A DNA stretch of 64,000 nt. Origin: Antennarius striatus. Lineage: Eukaryota; Chordata; Actinopteri; Lophiiformes; Antennariidae. Both the position numbers and the translations under genes were made by a program. The stretch spans positions 11,695,482 through 11,759,481 of the forward strand of contig NC_090781.1 in assembly GCF_040054535.1 (NCBI RefSeq), in the 5' to 3' direction. Shown here in pieces: positions 1 through 11,570 of the stretch; the first letter of the stretch is position 1; each line of letters opens with the position of its first letter. The notes below the pieces were generated by a model. The model did no database searches. It was given only the letters and a program-made list of their open reading frames with translations, and was not told the DNA's origin.

Positions 1-89
1 CCATGCCATCCAGCCAATCGGTGCTCCAGCAGGTGTCTCCGGGAGGATTGGACCACAGCCACAGTCTGCTGTCACCTGACGCCAAGATG
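1..89 (+). CDS. hnf1b: hnf1b exon (partial at window edge)
   Basis: Reading starts in phase at base 3 and runs 29 codons to AAG-ATG, followed by the donor gtgagt at 90. The peptide includes QQVSPGGLD and LSPDAKM, as in vertebrate HNF1B. The true 5' exon boundary is outside the window. Confidence 0.9.
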
Positions 90-3000
90 GTGAGTGAACA
101 CACCTGGTCCCTGGTGGCCTCAGATTAGATAAGACCCAGTCGGTGCTTAGCATAAACGAACAAAGCAGGTTCCTGAACCTCATGCATAGACCCACTGGCA
201 AGAGCCAACAATTAGTATATTGTGCTGCTCTGTTTGAAAGGTGGAGCCGAGGTGGCAGGCCATGGCTGGTGTAGCACGAAAGCCTTCACCAGAGTGCACC
301 AGAGATATTCATTGCTCAGCCAATAAACCTGACAAAGAAACATTCAGTTCTTATTGATTAAATGCCTCACAGAGAGGACCCACAGGTGGAGCGCTGCTTG
401 TTCTGCCAGAGAAATGACGCCAACATTTGATTATAGGCCAAGCATTTTTTTTTTCTGCTTCACAGTTTCTCCCTTCTGCCCTAGTCCAATATTTGATCAG
501 TGACAAGAAAAGCTGCAGATGGCCTTACAGCCTTCGAGTAGAGGTGCCACAGTACTTTTGATATATGATGCGAGATTTGTCAAAATATTTTGCTTGGAAT
601 CGAATTAAAACCTTCACGAACAAACAATCCAACCACTTACAGTGCATCTGTAAGTGCTTCACTTATTCCATATTTTGCTATATTACAGTCTCATTTCAAA
701 ACGGAATTTCTTTTTTCAATCATTAAAAGATCATAAAAAATAAACTAAGAAATCAGTTGTATATAAGTATTCACAGCTAAATACTTTGTTGATGCACCTT
801 TGACCACAATTACTCTTTTTGAATAAATTGCCATAAGCTTGGCAAACAAATCTGCCCATTCCTCTCTCCAGAGATGTTCGATCAGATTCAAGTCTGGGCT
901 CTGGCTGTTCCGCACAAGGACAATCACAGAGTTGTTCTGAAGCCACTCCTTTGATATCTTGGTTGTGTGCTTAAGGTCGATGTCCTGCTGAAAGATGAAC
1001 CATCGCCCCAGTCTGAGGCCTTCCAGTTCCAGCCCCTGAAAAACATCCAAAGAGTGTGATGCTGTGCAGAAAGCAGCAGAAATCTTACTGTAACCACCTC
1101 CATACATGTGCCTAGAGAAAACCGTGTCTTGAAGGTCTATAGACAATTCTTTTGCCTTCATGCTTGGTTTGTACTTTTACATGCACCATCACCTGTGGGG
1201 CCTTAAGTAGACATGTTTGTGTGCCTTTCCAAATCTATGTCCAAATCTGAATTTACCACAGGTGGACTCCAGTTAATCTGTAGGAACATCTCAAACATGA
1301 TCAGTAGAAACAGGACGTCCCTGAGCTCAAGTTTGAGCTTTGTGGCAAAGACTGTACTTACATAGGTGATGTCTTAGTGTTCCTATTTTTAATACATTTG
1401 GAAAAATTTGAAAAATTTTTTAAATCACATTATTTATTATATGAAGTTTTTTGTCATTATAAATCTGTAGAATTTTGAGGAAAAAATTAATTTGTTCCAT
1501 TTTGTAATGAGGCTGTAACAGGAGGAAATATGGAAAAAATGAAGCCCTGTGAACACTGAAAGGATGCACATTATCTTGTTCAGGGTAATGCCCAAAACTG
1601 TTTGCAAACATCCCTATCAGACTAAAAGACTTCTACATTTTGGGAGATTATTTGAAATGACCACAGTGTGGGTTGTGTAGCCAGTGGTTTGTATTTACAG
1701 ATGTGTCACCCGCCCATGTGTGCTCTGTGGGCAGCTGGTAGTCAGTTAAAATCAGCATCTGGGCTGCTACATCTGGGTGTAGCAGCCCAGATCAATAATG
1801 TACATCCATCACCGTACACACAGGTGTTGTTTTGTAGACTTGGATTGGATAAACATCATTTTAAAAAACTAACACGCCGGTACAAACATTTTCAGTATCC
1901 CACGCAAACACTCAGTCATCTGTGCTGACATTTCTTGTATGATTTGTTTCTCCGCCTCGTCTCTCTTATCAGTATTTTCTTATTTGTATGTATGTCTCTG
2001 AATGTACAAGTGGAGTTACACAAGCAACGTGTTGTTCAGAAAAGTCTGATCTAAGTCAACATTTATGTCTGTTGTTTGTTTAGCAGCAACATCTTTTTTG
2101 CTGTAAAATACATTAATGGGATTTAGCAGAGGAGAAGTTCAAACACTCATAACTTTGAAGGGAAAAGTCTGCTGGTAAAGGTGTCAACAATAAAATAATG
2201 CTGTTGTTTTATTTGCTCCTTTCCCAGATTTCAGGTTCAGGTGGAGGACTTCCTCCAGTCAGCACGCTGACAAACATCCACAGTTCACATCACAGCCATC
2301 AGCAGACACAGAACCTCATCATGCCTCTGTCTGGAGTCATGGCCATAGCACAGAGTGAGTTCTCTCTCCCTTCCCAAGACAAATCTTTATTCATCACGAT
2401 ATGGTTTAACAGAAGTTTTACTGTTCCTCCCCAGGTCTGAACACGTCGCAGTCTCAGACGGTACCAGTGATCAACAGCGTAGCAGGCAGCCTCGCTGCGC
2501 TGCAGCCGGTGCAGTTTTCCCAGCAACTCCACAGCCCCCACCAGCAGAGCCTGATGCAGCAGTCCCCCAGCCACATGAGCCAGCAGCCGTTCATGGCTAC
2601 TGTTACACACTCACACAGTGAGTAACACTCAGCTCTGCACTGCTCATCTCTGGACGCAGGTGTGCTCTCTAAATCAGCCGGTACACCTACGTGTGAACTT
2701 TAGCTACCGGTTTAACGTCATGACCTCAACTGAAAGAATAAAGAAAAAAGATAAAATAAAAAAAGAATCATGGAAATGCCAGCAAAAATATGCAAGCATT
2801 TGTGGAGAGGGATTTTGGGACCTATGCGACCTGTTATTGTGTATTAGCTATGACTCTCTTACTTAAGTTCAATTTTGGTGTCCTTCATGGAAGCATCTCT
2901 ACTAACATGACAAGAGAAAAAGAATGTTCTGCCAAGTTCCCCAAACTGTTTCTTTGTGCTAAAATTTGAAATGAAGCGTGAATTTCCACTTTTTTGACTT

Positions 3001-3975
3001 TGGATCAGATTTTACCTTTATTGGTATGTCCAGGAAATACTGACTTTCTTGCTCAAACATTGTGTTTTTTCCTTTGAGCTTTAAAATACGACCTTTTTCA
3101 GAGAAAATCCAGCCTCAACCCCGACTTCAACCTAGTGAAAGTAGTCCCCAACATACTGTACAAACACAATTGGTTTCCGAGGGGTTATTCATAAGTTGAA
3201 TTGGTTATAGGTCATTATTATTTGAATTTCAAACTGTAATCACCATTTGAGGTCATTTCAGTGTAATTACTACTCCAAATAAAAAAATACTATTCCCTAA
3301 GCATGTAGCATGTAGCTTACCTTTAGAGTGAAGGGAGAGGAGGACAATGGAGGAATTATTGTGAGACAGAGTCAGAGTTGTCATCAGAGAGATGGTCACC
3401 AATACCACTATCTTTACTAGCCTTTGTTTTATCATCCATGATAAATAGTAAAGTATCCAAAAAGTATTTAGAAAAAAAAAATTGCAATGTTGAAACTGTG
3501 ATTGCCTGTCTGAATTTTCTCTGCAGTGTATCCTCACAAGCAGGAGCCCCCCCAATATTCTCATCCGTCACGTTTCCCCTCGGCCATGGTGGTCACAGAC
3601 GCCAACAGCATCAGCACCCTCAGCTCCATGTCCTCAAGCAAGACGGTTAGTCATATACCCACATTACATCCCATAATATCACAGTTAGATGCATGTTCTC
3701 ACCTCTGTGTGGATGCCGTTGTCAGATTTAGACTGAAAAAGTCAATGTACTGTATAATCAGGAGCAGATGCACGGAAATCAACAGTATGTGTGAGATGTT
3801 TTTTGCAGTAATTCTTACCCTGTGCCACAAGTAGTCCTGTTCTGTCATCAGACTTAAAAAGTTCTGTAACTGTACTCATGTCCCCTGTTGGCACAGACAT
3901 ATCACCCTCAGCATGCTCTGATTGAAACAAACAACACAATCAAAGCACACACTAACAGCAGTACAGCACTACAAT

Positions 3976-4060
<85 letters not shown>

Positions 4061-6821
4061 GATTGTGCGTTGACTTGTGTAATTCCTGTCACATTAGGAT
4101 GCTCCTGTAAACAAGATGGTGCAACTTGGGGGTCTCTCCTGGGTAAATACAATTTCATCAGTTCAGTCATGCACTACAAATGTGTGAAATCACCAAAACT
4201 GCACACATATCAAATAATTTAAGCTCTTTTATTTAACAAAGGTTTTGTGTGGGGGTTCTTACTGATGTGTGAATGCATTCACACCACTCAAATCTGACAG
4301 AAGAGGCAGATACATGCATATGACCTCCTCAAAATTGTTAATTCTTCTTAAAGATCCATGTGATCAATCGCCTCTCCCCTCACCCTGAACACCTCTTCAT
4401 TAACACTGCCTCCTTTCATTTTCCTCTCCCTGGTGAGAGTTACCTCTGCCATCAGGAAATGAGCCTTGCTGTTAATCAAAGTCCTCAAGCCTCATGTCCT
4501 GCTACTTTCCTCCATGCTACACTGAAGCTGGAGATGAGATCGCTAGGCTTGTGGGGGTAGAGGTTTTTTTTTTTTTGAGTAATTACACCTCTTCCTCTTT
4601 CCTACTTCTCCCTTCTCTCGGTGATCGCTCTAGCCTGAAATGTTGTCCCCTGTGCTTTCACACGCTCAATTTCCCACGCTGAGGTAGGACACTCATACCG
4701 CCAGGGTGACACCGACAGACTGGACTGCCTCCTGCGCCAGAGCAAATCTATATGAGGCTTACAAATAAAGATAAATGTTGGACCCACAGTGGAAAAATTC
4801 CCGGTAGTCAAAATACAAAACCACAATGTAAAATTACTGTAGATTAAATTTGTTCAGAATTCCCAGTCTAATCATGGATAAACACCTAAGTTCAAACTAG
4901 TACGTTGTTGATTAATTATAATAACTTCATTTTGCAGTTTCATTAAATCAAATCAAATCAAACTTTTATTTATACAGCACCATATCATAACAGAAGTCGT
5001 CTCATGGCACTTTAATCCTTGTCAAACTTCTAATTCTGTGTCTGTGAACCATCTTGTGGGTTTGATAAAATTGGATTTTTATGATTTCACACAGCATAAT
5101 ACACACAATGTTTAGAACCATGCTTCCACGACAACTAATAAGAAAACAGTGGCGTGTCTTACATTAACGTAGATAACAGAGACAACAGAGATAACAATGT
5201 ACTTTAATACTATAATTAATGTGAGGAAACAGATCAATACAATTAAGCAGCCAAAATTTGCTGGTTGGCTGTGAACACACCTCTTAAAGTTAAGTTGCAG
5301 GTGAGACAGAAAGACACAGCTAAAGCAGCATCGATCAAATGAGAGAGTGAGAGAGACTCATATTTAAAAACAAAGCAAAATAAATTTTAAGTTTTCCAAT
5401 GGGAATGTTGTCCAGACTGCTTAGTTTGTACAGCTTCATTTGAAAGAGTCACAAAGAGAAAGTAATCTTATTATAATTTGCATTATAGCCCTGATCTCTC
5501 TTTCTGTTATTGTCTGTATTCCACTGCAGAAAGGTTGACACCGGGAAACATCCAGAACACAGCAACACAAAACACAGAAATACAGATGGCAAACAGGGTG
5601 TCTGCAGAAACAGACATTTGTAGTGAGTCAGAAGAGATGATTTTTTTGTACAAAGCTATAGGTTATTATTTTAGTAAAGTTCTTTGTATTACGCATATAG
5701 CAAAAATAGTGAAAGGTGAACATGCAAACTCGAAAGAAAGAGCTGATAAGGCTGATCACAGAGGGACGTGCGGCCCAACAATTTATTCTCTGCAATAGAA
5801 GAAAATACCCAAAGTAGCATCAGCACGTTTGTTTTTACCCAATCCTCCAATCACTTTTCACAACTAATTTTTCCTCAGCTTACTAATCAATTAATCCAAA
5901 CTTCCTGTCTGTTTATGTATGATACACATCTTTACAATCATGTCTTAATTTTTTAGAACTGTAAAGCAGCGTTCGATAGAGTAAATGTTATACAGTAAAA
6001 ATATCAAATAGAACTGAATAAATGTACTCAAGAAAAGCAGGAACACCTCAAACCTTTTCTCAATCAAGGACTTCATTAATTGTGTTTCTGTGTTATTCTC
6101 CACCGGCAGCATCGCCTTGTCCATCTCCCAAACAAATTTTATTTAGAGAGCAATTAGCCAACAGACTGTCCCAGGTATTTCCTTATCAGGACTTTATTTG
6201 GATGGGGCAGATTTCTTCTCATGACACGACCGACATGCTCAGGCTTTATAACACTCATTGTTTGCCTCGAACCCTCCATTATACCTGGGTCTGTTTGAGA
6301 CTCACCTTTGCTAAGAGCCCGACGTCTAATGGCTGAAGTCTTTGCTGCGGGTCAGCTTTATCAGGTGAAGCTGTTTGCTGCCCACAGGGTCACACCAGGG
6401 TCACCTGCCTCCACCCTAGAAGAGGGAGGAGAAAAATAAATTCTACAAACAATCCAAAAAAAGGGAGCATTTCAATGGAACTAAGGCTTCGGGAGAAGAG
6501 GGATGAGGAATGTGTTTGGTCAGGTGTGTTGCATGAAGGTGCAGGAGGGATGTATTTACCAGATGGGGAAGTATTAGTATAATTTGCCGATGTAAAATTT
6601 GCAATTCCACATTATAATAATACTGAAAATTAAAAAAATACCAACAGCAAGTGCCACTGTACTTAAGAATAATACATACCTCACTAAATTCACTTCCAGC
6701 TTTAGTAAATGTGTAAATTACAGATTATATACCTGTGTTACTGGACAGATTGTATTTATTGTTTTATGTAACACAGACCTCCCTCTCCTCCTCCTTTCAG
6801 TGTCCACTTCAAGCCTGGTGA
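1..6821 (+). CDS. hnf1b: HNF1-beta, C-terminal part (five coding exons, 5' end outside window)
   Basis: Exons joined: 1-89, 2228-2354, 2435-2617, 3527-3645, 6801-6821; they stay in phase and give 178 codons plus TGA. The product matches the transactivation region of HNF1B, a POU-homeodomain transcription factor that acts in the nucleus in kidney, liver and pancreas development. Diagnostic stretches are [76 protein letters not shown] and the terminal CPLQAW. HNF1A ends differently, so HNF1B is preferred. The dimerisation, POU-specific and homeodomain exons lie upstream of position 1. Teleosts may carry two paralogues (hnf1ba, hnf1bb); I cannot decide which this is. No frameshift or premature stop was seen. 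Confidence 0.95.
640..1571 (-). mobile_element. Tc1/mariner-like DNA transposon, internally deleted relic
   Basis: About 932 bp in an hnf1b intron, flanked by TA on both sides (638-639 and 1572-1573). The ends are diverged inverted repeats of roughly 80 bp: left starts cagtgcatc, and the right end reads the same on the minus strand. A minus-strand frame (745-1161) keeps a Tc1 transposase start (MKAKELS) joined to the C-terminal catalytic part, with [20 protein letters not shown] and the terminal KGASTKY. Full Tc1 elements are about 1.6 kb, so the middle of the transposase, including the first catalytic Asp, is missing. It should be inactive. Confidence 0.85.
1757..1792. repeat. Perfect 15-bp inverted repeat (stem-loop)
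   Basis: Arms 1757-1771 and 1778-1792 are exact reverse complements around a 6-nt loop, in an hnf1b intron. Apart from this and the Tc1 relic, the intron 90-2227 shows nothing recognisable. Confidence 0.8.
2228..2354 (+). CDS. hnf1b: hnf1b exon
   Basis: Acceptor ttcccag before 2228, donor gtgagt at 2355. It is 127 nt, enters in phase 0 and leaves in phase 1 (Ser codon split A|GT). It encodes [14 protein letters not shown] and [13 protein letters not shown], the proline/serine-rich transactivation region. Confidence 0.93.
2435..2617 (+). CDS. hnf1b: hnf1b exon
   Basis: Acceptor ctccccag before 2435, donor gtgagt at 2618; 183 nt, phase 1 to 1. It encodes [33 protein letters not shown] and [13 protein letters not shown]. 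The preceding intron is only 80 bp. Confidence 0.93.
2618..3526 (+). other. hnf1b intron, nothing recognised
   Basis: AT-rich intron between two hnf1b exons. No coding, RNA-gene or clear mobile-element signature was found by eye. Confidence 0.5.
3527..3645 (+). CDS. hnf1b: hnf1b exon
   Basis: Acceptor tctctgcag before 3527 completes the split Met codon (A|TG). It encodes [19 protein letters not shown] and the serine-rich SSMSSSKT. The donor at 3646 is gttagt after ACG, weaker than consensus. The final Thr replaces the Gln I remember at this position in human HNF1B; this is a recollection, not an alignment. Confidence 0.88.
3978..4057. repeat. (TG)n microsatellite
   Basis: About 40 uninterrupted TG units in the last hnf1b intron. 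Short cysteine-valine reading frames across it are artefacts. Confidence 0.97.
4943..5025. repeat. Dispersed retroelement tail fragment
   Basis: Three tandem AAATC units followed by a stretch resembling the common fish tail 'aaactttatttatacagcac'. This is a short, degenerate retroposon end. The rest of the intron 3646-6800 is AT-rich with no other recognisable content. Confidence 0.4.
6801..6821 (+). CDS. hnf1b: hnf1b terminal coding exon (CPLQAW-stop)
   Basis: After acceptor ctcctttcag, 21 nt encode Cys-Pro-Leu-Gln-Ala-Trp and TGA, the hallmark C-terminus of HNF1B. It lies 3.15 kb beyond the previous exon. The 3' UTR continues downstream for an unknown length. Confidence 0.93.
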   Translation, partial: CPLQAW

Positions 6822-8848
6822 GAGTGTCCACCTGACTTCCTTGCTGCCCAGCAACTGGAGCACATTTTTCCACCCTCTCACAGCGGTAGCCATGACACTT
6901 CTCTTAATAACTGGCAACGGCGTAGCTGGATGATGAGTCAGTCAACAAACCAGAGCAGTGACGACGATGGGCTAGGCAGTGAATGATGAGAAATGGGGAC
7001 AAGGATGGAAAAAAAAAAAAAAAAAAAGACAAACTTGCTGCACCTGAAAGCGAGGAGACTGTCGGTCGCACACAAATGATCAACAAGGCTGTATGATTTA
7101 ACACAATTTTTGTCAACACAGTATTCACTTTTTTTATGACCTTTTTCAAAGGAACAAAAACCAGGCACTCAAAACTGCGAGGACCTGAAGGCTCTGGTGT
7201 ATGACACTGTGATTTAAGGAAACATGAAGACACACTGAAACTAACAGTTAAGCAGCTTCTGATGCTGAAAGACTCAACAGAGGCTGAAGTTCCTTGACAA
7301 CGTTGAAGGCAAAACAAACTGCCTTGCACATCTGCAGAATTGTATGACAATCACAATAATCTGTATTGATCTTAATGGGCTTTAAAGGAGTCTTCCATGT
7401 TATTCTTTCATACTCAGTTTTCTGCACTTGCGTTAGTGCAGGTGATTAATCCCCTCTGACACTGGAGGGATTCATCATGTGGAGTTGTTCAATATGTATA
7501 CTGTGATTGAAAAGACTTCGACAATCTTGAAAGGACTATGCAATGCGTCTATAGAGGTATGCAATTCTTTGTATAACTGGATTCTGCACAGAACTCAACA
7601 AATATGCACTATCAGAGTCACCAATAATTATTTTATACTGGAGCTGCCTGTAAACTAACACAAACGAAGACGTGTGTGGAAAAAAAACGCCAAAGAGTGT
7701 AGTTGTAGTGTAGATACAGCTTTATTTGTCACCCCGTCTCAAATGTTAGCCTGCAGTATCTACAACCCTGGTTTGCCTTGGATGGACTGACTCACACTCT
7801 TTAAATGTGGCCCTTCCCCTTCATGCTGTTTGCACACAGGTTCAGGTGAATTTCAGGAATGAAACTCACCCTTCCTCTTCCACTTCCTGCTCTATGACGA
7901 GGTAGACCAGCAGGATAAACATTGTCAATAACTCCTCATCACAAATGATGCTGTGGGAACTCCTGCAGTGACAAAATGAAAATATTCTGAAGTATTGAGA
8001 CAGAAAACAGGTGCATTTGTCTGGTATATGGTGAAGGAGAGAGGCATAGTTTTAATCATATAGGAATCCACCGAGGAAGCTGCTGTGGAAAGAGGCTCCC
8101 ACACTAGAACCATCAGGATGAGTTTAGATAGACATGGAAGCAAAGTGATGTCTCATGTCATTCACACAAGGTTGAACACCATTGGGTTGTTTGGGTTCAT
8201 TTGCAACAACGGTGAAGTAATAAGACACTAGCTGCAAGGTAGCTAAATGATGAAGCAGTCGTGTCTGTGAGAGCTGGGTGTTTCTGTTCAGTTTAGTCAG
8301 AGAATGCACAGTTATATTCCTCCCATCTCCCTCCATTTGGCTTCACAAGTTTATGAAGCAGATTCACAGACTAAAACACGTGAATGTTTATGTCCATGTC
8401 AACTACCAAACACAACATGCTGGTTTAGCTGGTTGCATCAGGATGCGAAAGGTTGGCATTGGGTTGAAATCCATCAGAAAAAAAGTTTTATATTGATCAG
8501 CCAATGTTTTTATGTAACAAAATGCCATATCAACCAAACCCTGAATATTTTAAGTGTTGAAGATCCAGTCTCATGTTCAATATTAGGTCATTACATTGTT
8601 ATTACTATGTTGGTTTGTGACTGTTATGGACACATCACCTGCCATCTGATCAGAGGGCACCCATACTTGTGTGACAGGGCATGATTTTTTTCCTCATAAT
8701 GTATTATTTTTGTATAAAATTGAAATCAATCATAAATCATTATTTATACTTTCTGAGAAAATATTGATATTTCAAGTAAAGTTTTTTTTTTTCGAAAATG
8801 ATTTCATGGTTCTGTTTATTTTTTGTGGAAAAACGATGACAGGATCTA

Positions 8849-8882
8849 TCTATCTATCTGTCTATCTATCTCTCTGTCTGGG

Positions 8883-8914
<32 letters not shown>

Positions 8915-8917
8915 ATT
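8849..8917. repeat. (TCTA)/(TCTG) microsatellite
   Basis: Tetranucleotide array with TCTA units followed by TCTG units and a few interruptions. Confidence 0.9.
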
Positions 8918-8958
8918 CCATTTATCGATCTGACATATGAGTATAGCTGGCTGAGAAA

Positions 8959-8964
8959 AATAAA
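8959..8964 (+). terminator. Candidate hnf1b polyadenylation signal
   Basis: AATAAA on the plus strand about 2.1 kb after the hnf1b stop. Position only; no cDNA support is available. Confidence 0.25.
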
Positions 8965-9982
8965 TAGACTCTGAAGTTTATAAATCTAAAGTGCACTTTT
9001 CATCTCAGGTTCACTCTAACCCTAACCCAACATAATATTATGGCAGAGGTGAATTGATTATTCTCATCAAAAAAGTTTTACATGTAAGAGTTGACTACAA
9101 ATTGAAATCTGATTTCAGGGAAACCAGGAAAAACTCTTTCGTGAAAACAAAACGTGACGACATTTGAAGTTGAATAGAAAATTACTTGGACACTGCAAGA
9201 TGGAGATCTGGAAACCGCCTTGGTCTGTTTGGGCACATTATATCAAGATTACACAATAATTACTAAATTTTTAAGTAATATATTGAGATAATTTAGGGTC
9301 AATCTGAACTATAGTCAATCTGAACTATAGTATTTCAATATATACATTCAGCCGCCATAGAGCAAAATTATACTTCATTTATTGAGCCCTGATTTTGATC
9401 TCCACTACCTCCTTTGAGAAAAATCTTTAACCGTTTTTTATTATCACTTGTGTGTTGGGCTTTTAAGCTTGTTGCTGAAGGTTGCTTTGTGGTTCAATAG
9501 AAAATGGCATTGCTGGACAATGGGAGTGAACTCTGCAAGCTCAGATAACAATTTCATGTAGCTTCACACGGTAATGTAAAGCATTAAACACCTAATATCC
9601 AGGAGGTCTTCTCCATTTTTTCTATCCCTGTGTTGACCTGCAGCCATCAGGGACCCTGCTGAGGGAAGCCTTGTAAACCACTGATGTTGCTCTATTTGGT
9701 TCTCAATGGAGCCTTTGATTTTCAGACCCAGGAAGCCTTTAAAGGTTCGACCATGTCCCCTTTACTCTTTTCTCTAAAAAACTGAAATACCATGAGGCTC
9801 ATTAGCATCTGTTAGAGTTTGAAATACAACACAGAATTCTTTAAAGGACAGATTTATTTATGCTGTGAATTAGGATTGGAACCACAATTGCCCATATGCT
9901 GGGTAGGTTTCTGGCCATACATAATTTATATTTGCTAACAGCTCAGTACTATTATTATAAGGTTGCTTAGTGCTGATTCAGA

Positions 9983-11104
9983 GAAGTACTGATTTTAGAG
10001 AAGTACAGAGAAGGCCAAATGGAGCTGCATTGCGTTTATGTAGATCTGGAGAAAGCTTATGACAAGGTGCCCAGAGAGGAACTGTGGTATTGTATGAGGA
10101 AGTCTGGAGTGGCAGAGAAGTATGTTAGAGCGGTGCAGGACATGTATGAGGACTGTAAGACAGTGGTGAGGTGTGCTGTAGGTGTGACAGAGGAGTTCAT
10201 GGTGGAGGTGGGACTGCATCAGGGATCAGCTCTGAGCCCCTTTTTGTTCGCTATGGTGATGGACAGGCTGACAGACGAGGTTAGACAGGAATCTCCATGG
10301 ACTATAATGTTTGCAGATGACATTGTGATCTGTAGTGAGAGCAGGGAACAGGTGGAGGAGAAAAGCTAGAGAGGTGGAGGTTTGTCCTGGAAAGGAGAGG
10401 AATGAAGGTTAGTCGCTGTAAGACAGAGTACATGTGTGTGAATGAGAGGAACGCAAGTGGAAGAGTGAGGTTACAGGGAGAAGAGATCAAGAAGGTGGAG
10501 GATTTTAAGTACTTATGGTCAACAGCCCAGAGCACTGAAGAGTGTGGAAAAGAGGTGAAGAAGCGTGTACAGGCAGGATAGAATGGGTGGAGAAAAGTGT
10601 CAGGTGTGATGTGTGATAGAAGAGTTTCAGCTAAAATGAGAGGAAAGGTGTACAAAACTGTGATGAGACCAGCGATGTTGTTTGGTCTAGAGACAGTGTC
10701 ACTGAAGAAAAGACAGGAGACAGAGCTGGAGGTAGCAGAGATGAAGATGCTGAGGTTCTCTCTGGGAGTGACCAGGAAGGATAGGATCAGGAATGAGTAC
10801 ATCAGAGGGACAGCACATGTTAGAGGTCTTGGAGATAAAGTCAGAGATTCCAGACTGAGATGGTTTGGACATGTCCAGAGGAGAGATAGTGAATATATTG
10901 GTAGAAGGATGCTGAGTTTTGAACTGCCAGGCAGGAGGCCTAGAGGAAGACCAAAGAGGAGGTTTATGGATGTAGTGAAAGAGGACATGAAGGTAGTTGG
11001 TGTGAGAGAAGAGGATGTAGAAGACAGGGTTAGATGGAGACAACTGATTCGCTGTGGCGACCCCTGAAGGGAAAAGCCGAAAGGAAAAGAAGAAGAAGCT
11101 TAGA
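9983..11104 (+). mobile_element. RTE-type LINE fragment (5'-truncated reverse transcriptase)
   Basis: Reverse-transcriptase sequence from the YVDLEKAYDKVPREELW block through GLHQGSALSPFLFA and the catalytic FADD box (FADDIVIC), then a C-terminal domain with VSGVMCDRRVSA, LRWFGHVQRR and GRPKRR, ending GDP-stop near 11067 and a GAA-rich tail. The style is that of RTE/BovB-like LINEs. The N-terminal endonuclease is missing. The frame shifts between 10366 and 10390, and an in-frame TAG lies near 10578, so it is a dead copy. The 11-mer gctgattcaga at 9972-9982 and 11105-11115 looks like the target-site duplication. Confidence 0.88.
10019..11067 (+). pseudogene. Broken reverse transcriptase reading frame in the RTE fragment
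   Basis: Two open pieces: 10019-10366 (fingers/palm with the FADD motif) and 10597-11067 (C-terminal part). They are in different frames, consistent with a small indel in an A-run near 10362, and are further broken by TAG in the linking segment. Endonuclease and upstream ORF absent. No host function is suggested. Confidence 0.85.
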
Positions 11105-11230
11105 GCTGATTCAGATTTACAAGATAAACATCTCCTCTTTGAAGAAAGAAAGGATCGCCAGCTCTTCTTCACCTTCAGCCTGAAGGGAAATAATGACTGT
11201 AGAAGCAGATTGACATTATTATTATTATTG

Positions 11231-11563
11231 CATCCCGCTTCAAAGCGTTGATGTATTGTAATTGTCAGTGTTCGTGTATTTGTCTGTCCGTCCGTCTGTC
11301 GGTTGGTCTATCTGTTCGTTAGGATATCCACCAAATATCTTCGCAACCGTTGCAGATAGAAAGATGAAACGAAAAGCACATTACTCGGGCGGCAAAGGGG
11401 ATGAAAATGAGATGATGACGTTGACCTTGAGAAAACGAGGTCAAGGTCATATTTCAACTTTTGTACACTCAGGATCCGGATAAGATAAAAAGGCGAGGGA
11501 GAAGGCCAGTGTCAGTGTAAGACCATAGATCAAAGCTTTTGCTTTGATCTATGGTCTTACACT
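11231..11563 (+). repeat. Dispersed repeat 'X' copy 1, ending in a palindrome
   Basis: Starts with the hairpin end catcccgcttcaaagcg and shares the blocks ccaccaaatatcttcgcaac, gataaaggggatgaaaatga (or close variants) and gaccatagatcaaag with copies at 19021, 46398 and 61318. The outer part present in copies 3 and 4 is missing and is replaced by a fold-back (11514-11563). Element class unknown. Confidence 0.8.
11514..11563. repeat. Perfect 23-bp inverted repeat with 4-nt loop
   Basis: Arms 11514-11536 and 11541-11563 are exact reverse complements around TTTT, at the truncated end of repeat X copy 1. Each arm carries the family's 'gaccatagatcaaag' block. Confidence 0.9.
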
Positions 11564-11570
11564 AGCTGGC

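Larger units (their letters stand above)
6822..9971 (+). other. hnf1b 3' UTR and downstream flank
   Basis: No coding exon recognised. The transcript's 3' UTR must begin here. The first AATAAA that I found on the plus strand is at 8959-8964, which would give a UTR of about 2.1 kb; a variant signal could end it earlier. A poly(A)/poly(T) run lies near 7009-7027. A 17-bp unit ending ctatag is tandemly duplicated near 9300-9330. Confidence 0.45.

Noticed and set aside
5478..5798. 106-codon open frame in the last hnf1b intron
   Set aside because: No similarity, AT-rich composition and no splice or promoter context; expected by chance at this length.
6904..7350. 148-codon minus-strand open frame in the hnf1b 3' flank
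   Set aside because: Includes a poly-Phe run from a poly(A) tract and low-complexity Ser/Cys content; no family resemblance.
10302..11172. Minus-strand open frames of 228 and 157 codons across the LINE fragment
   Set aside because: Antisense shadows of the reverse transcriptase; no domain recognisable.
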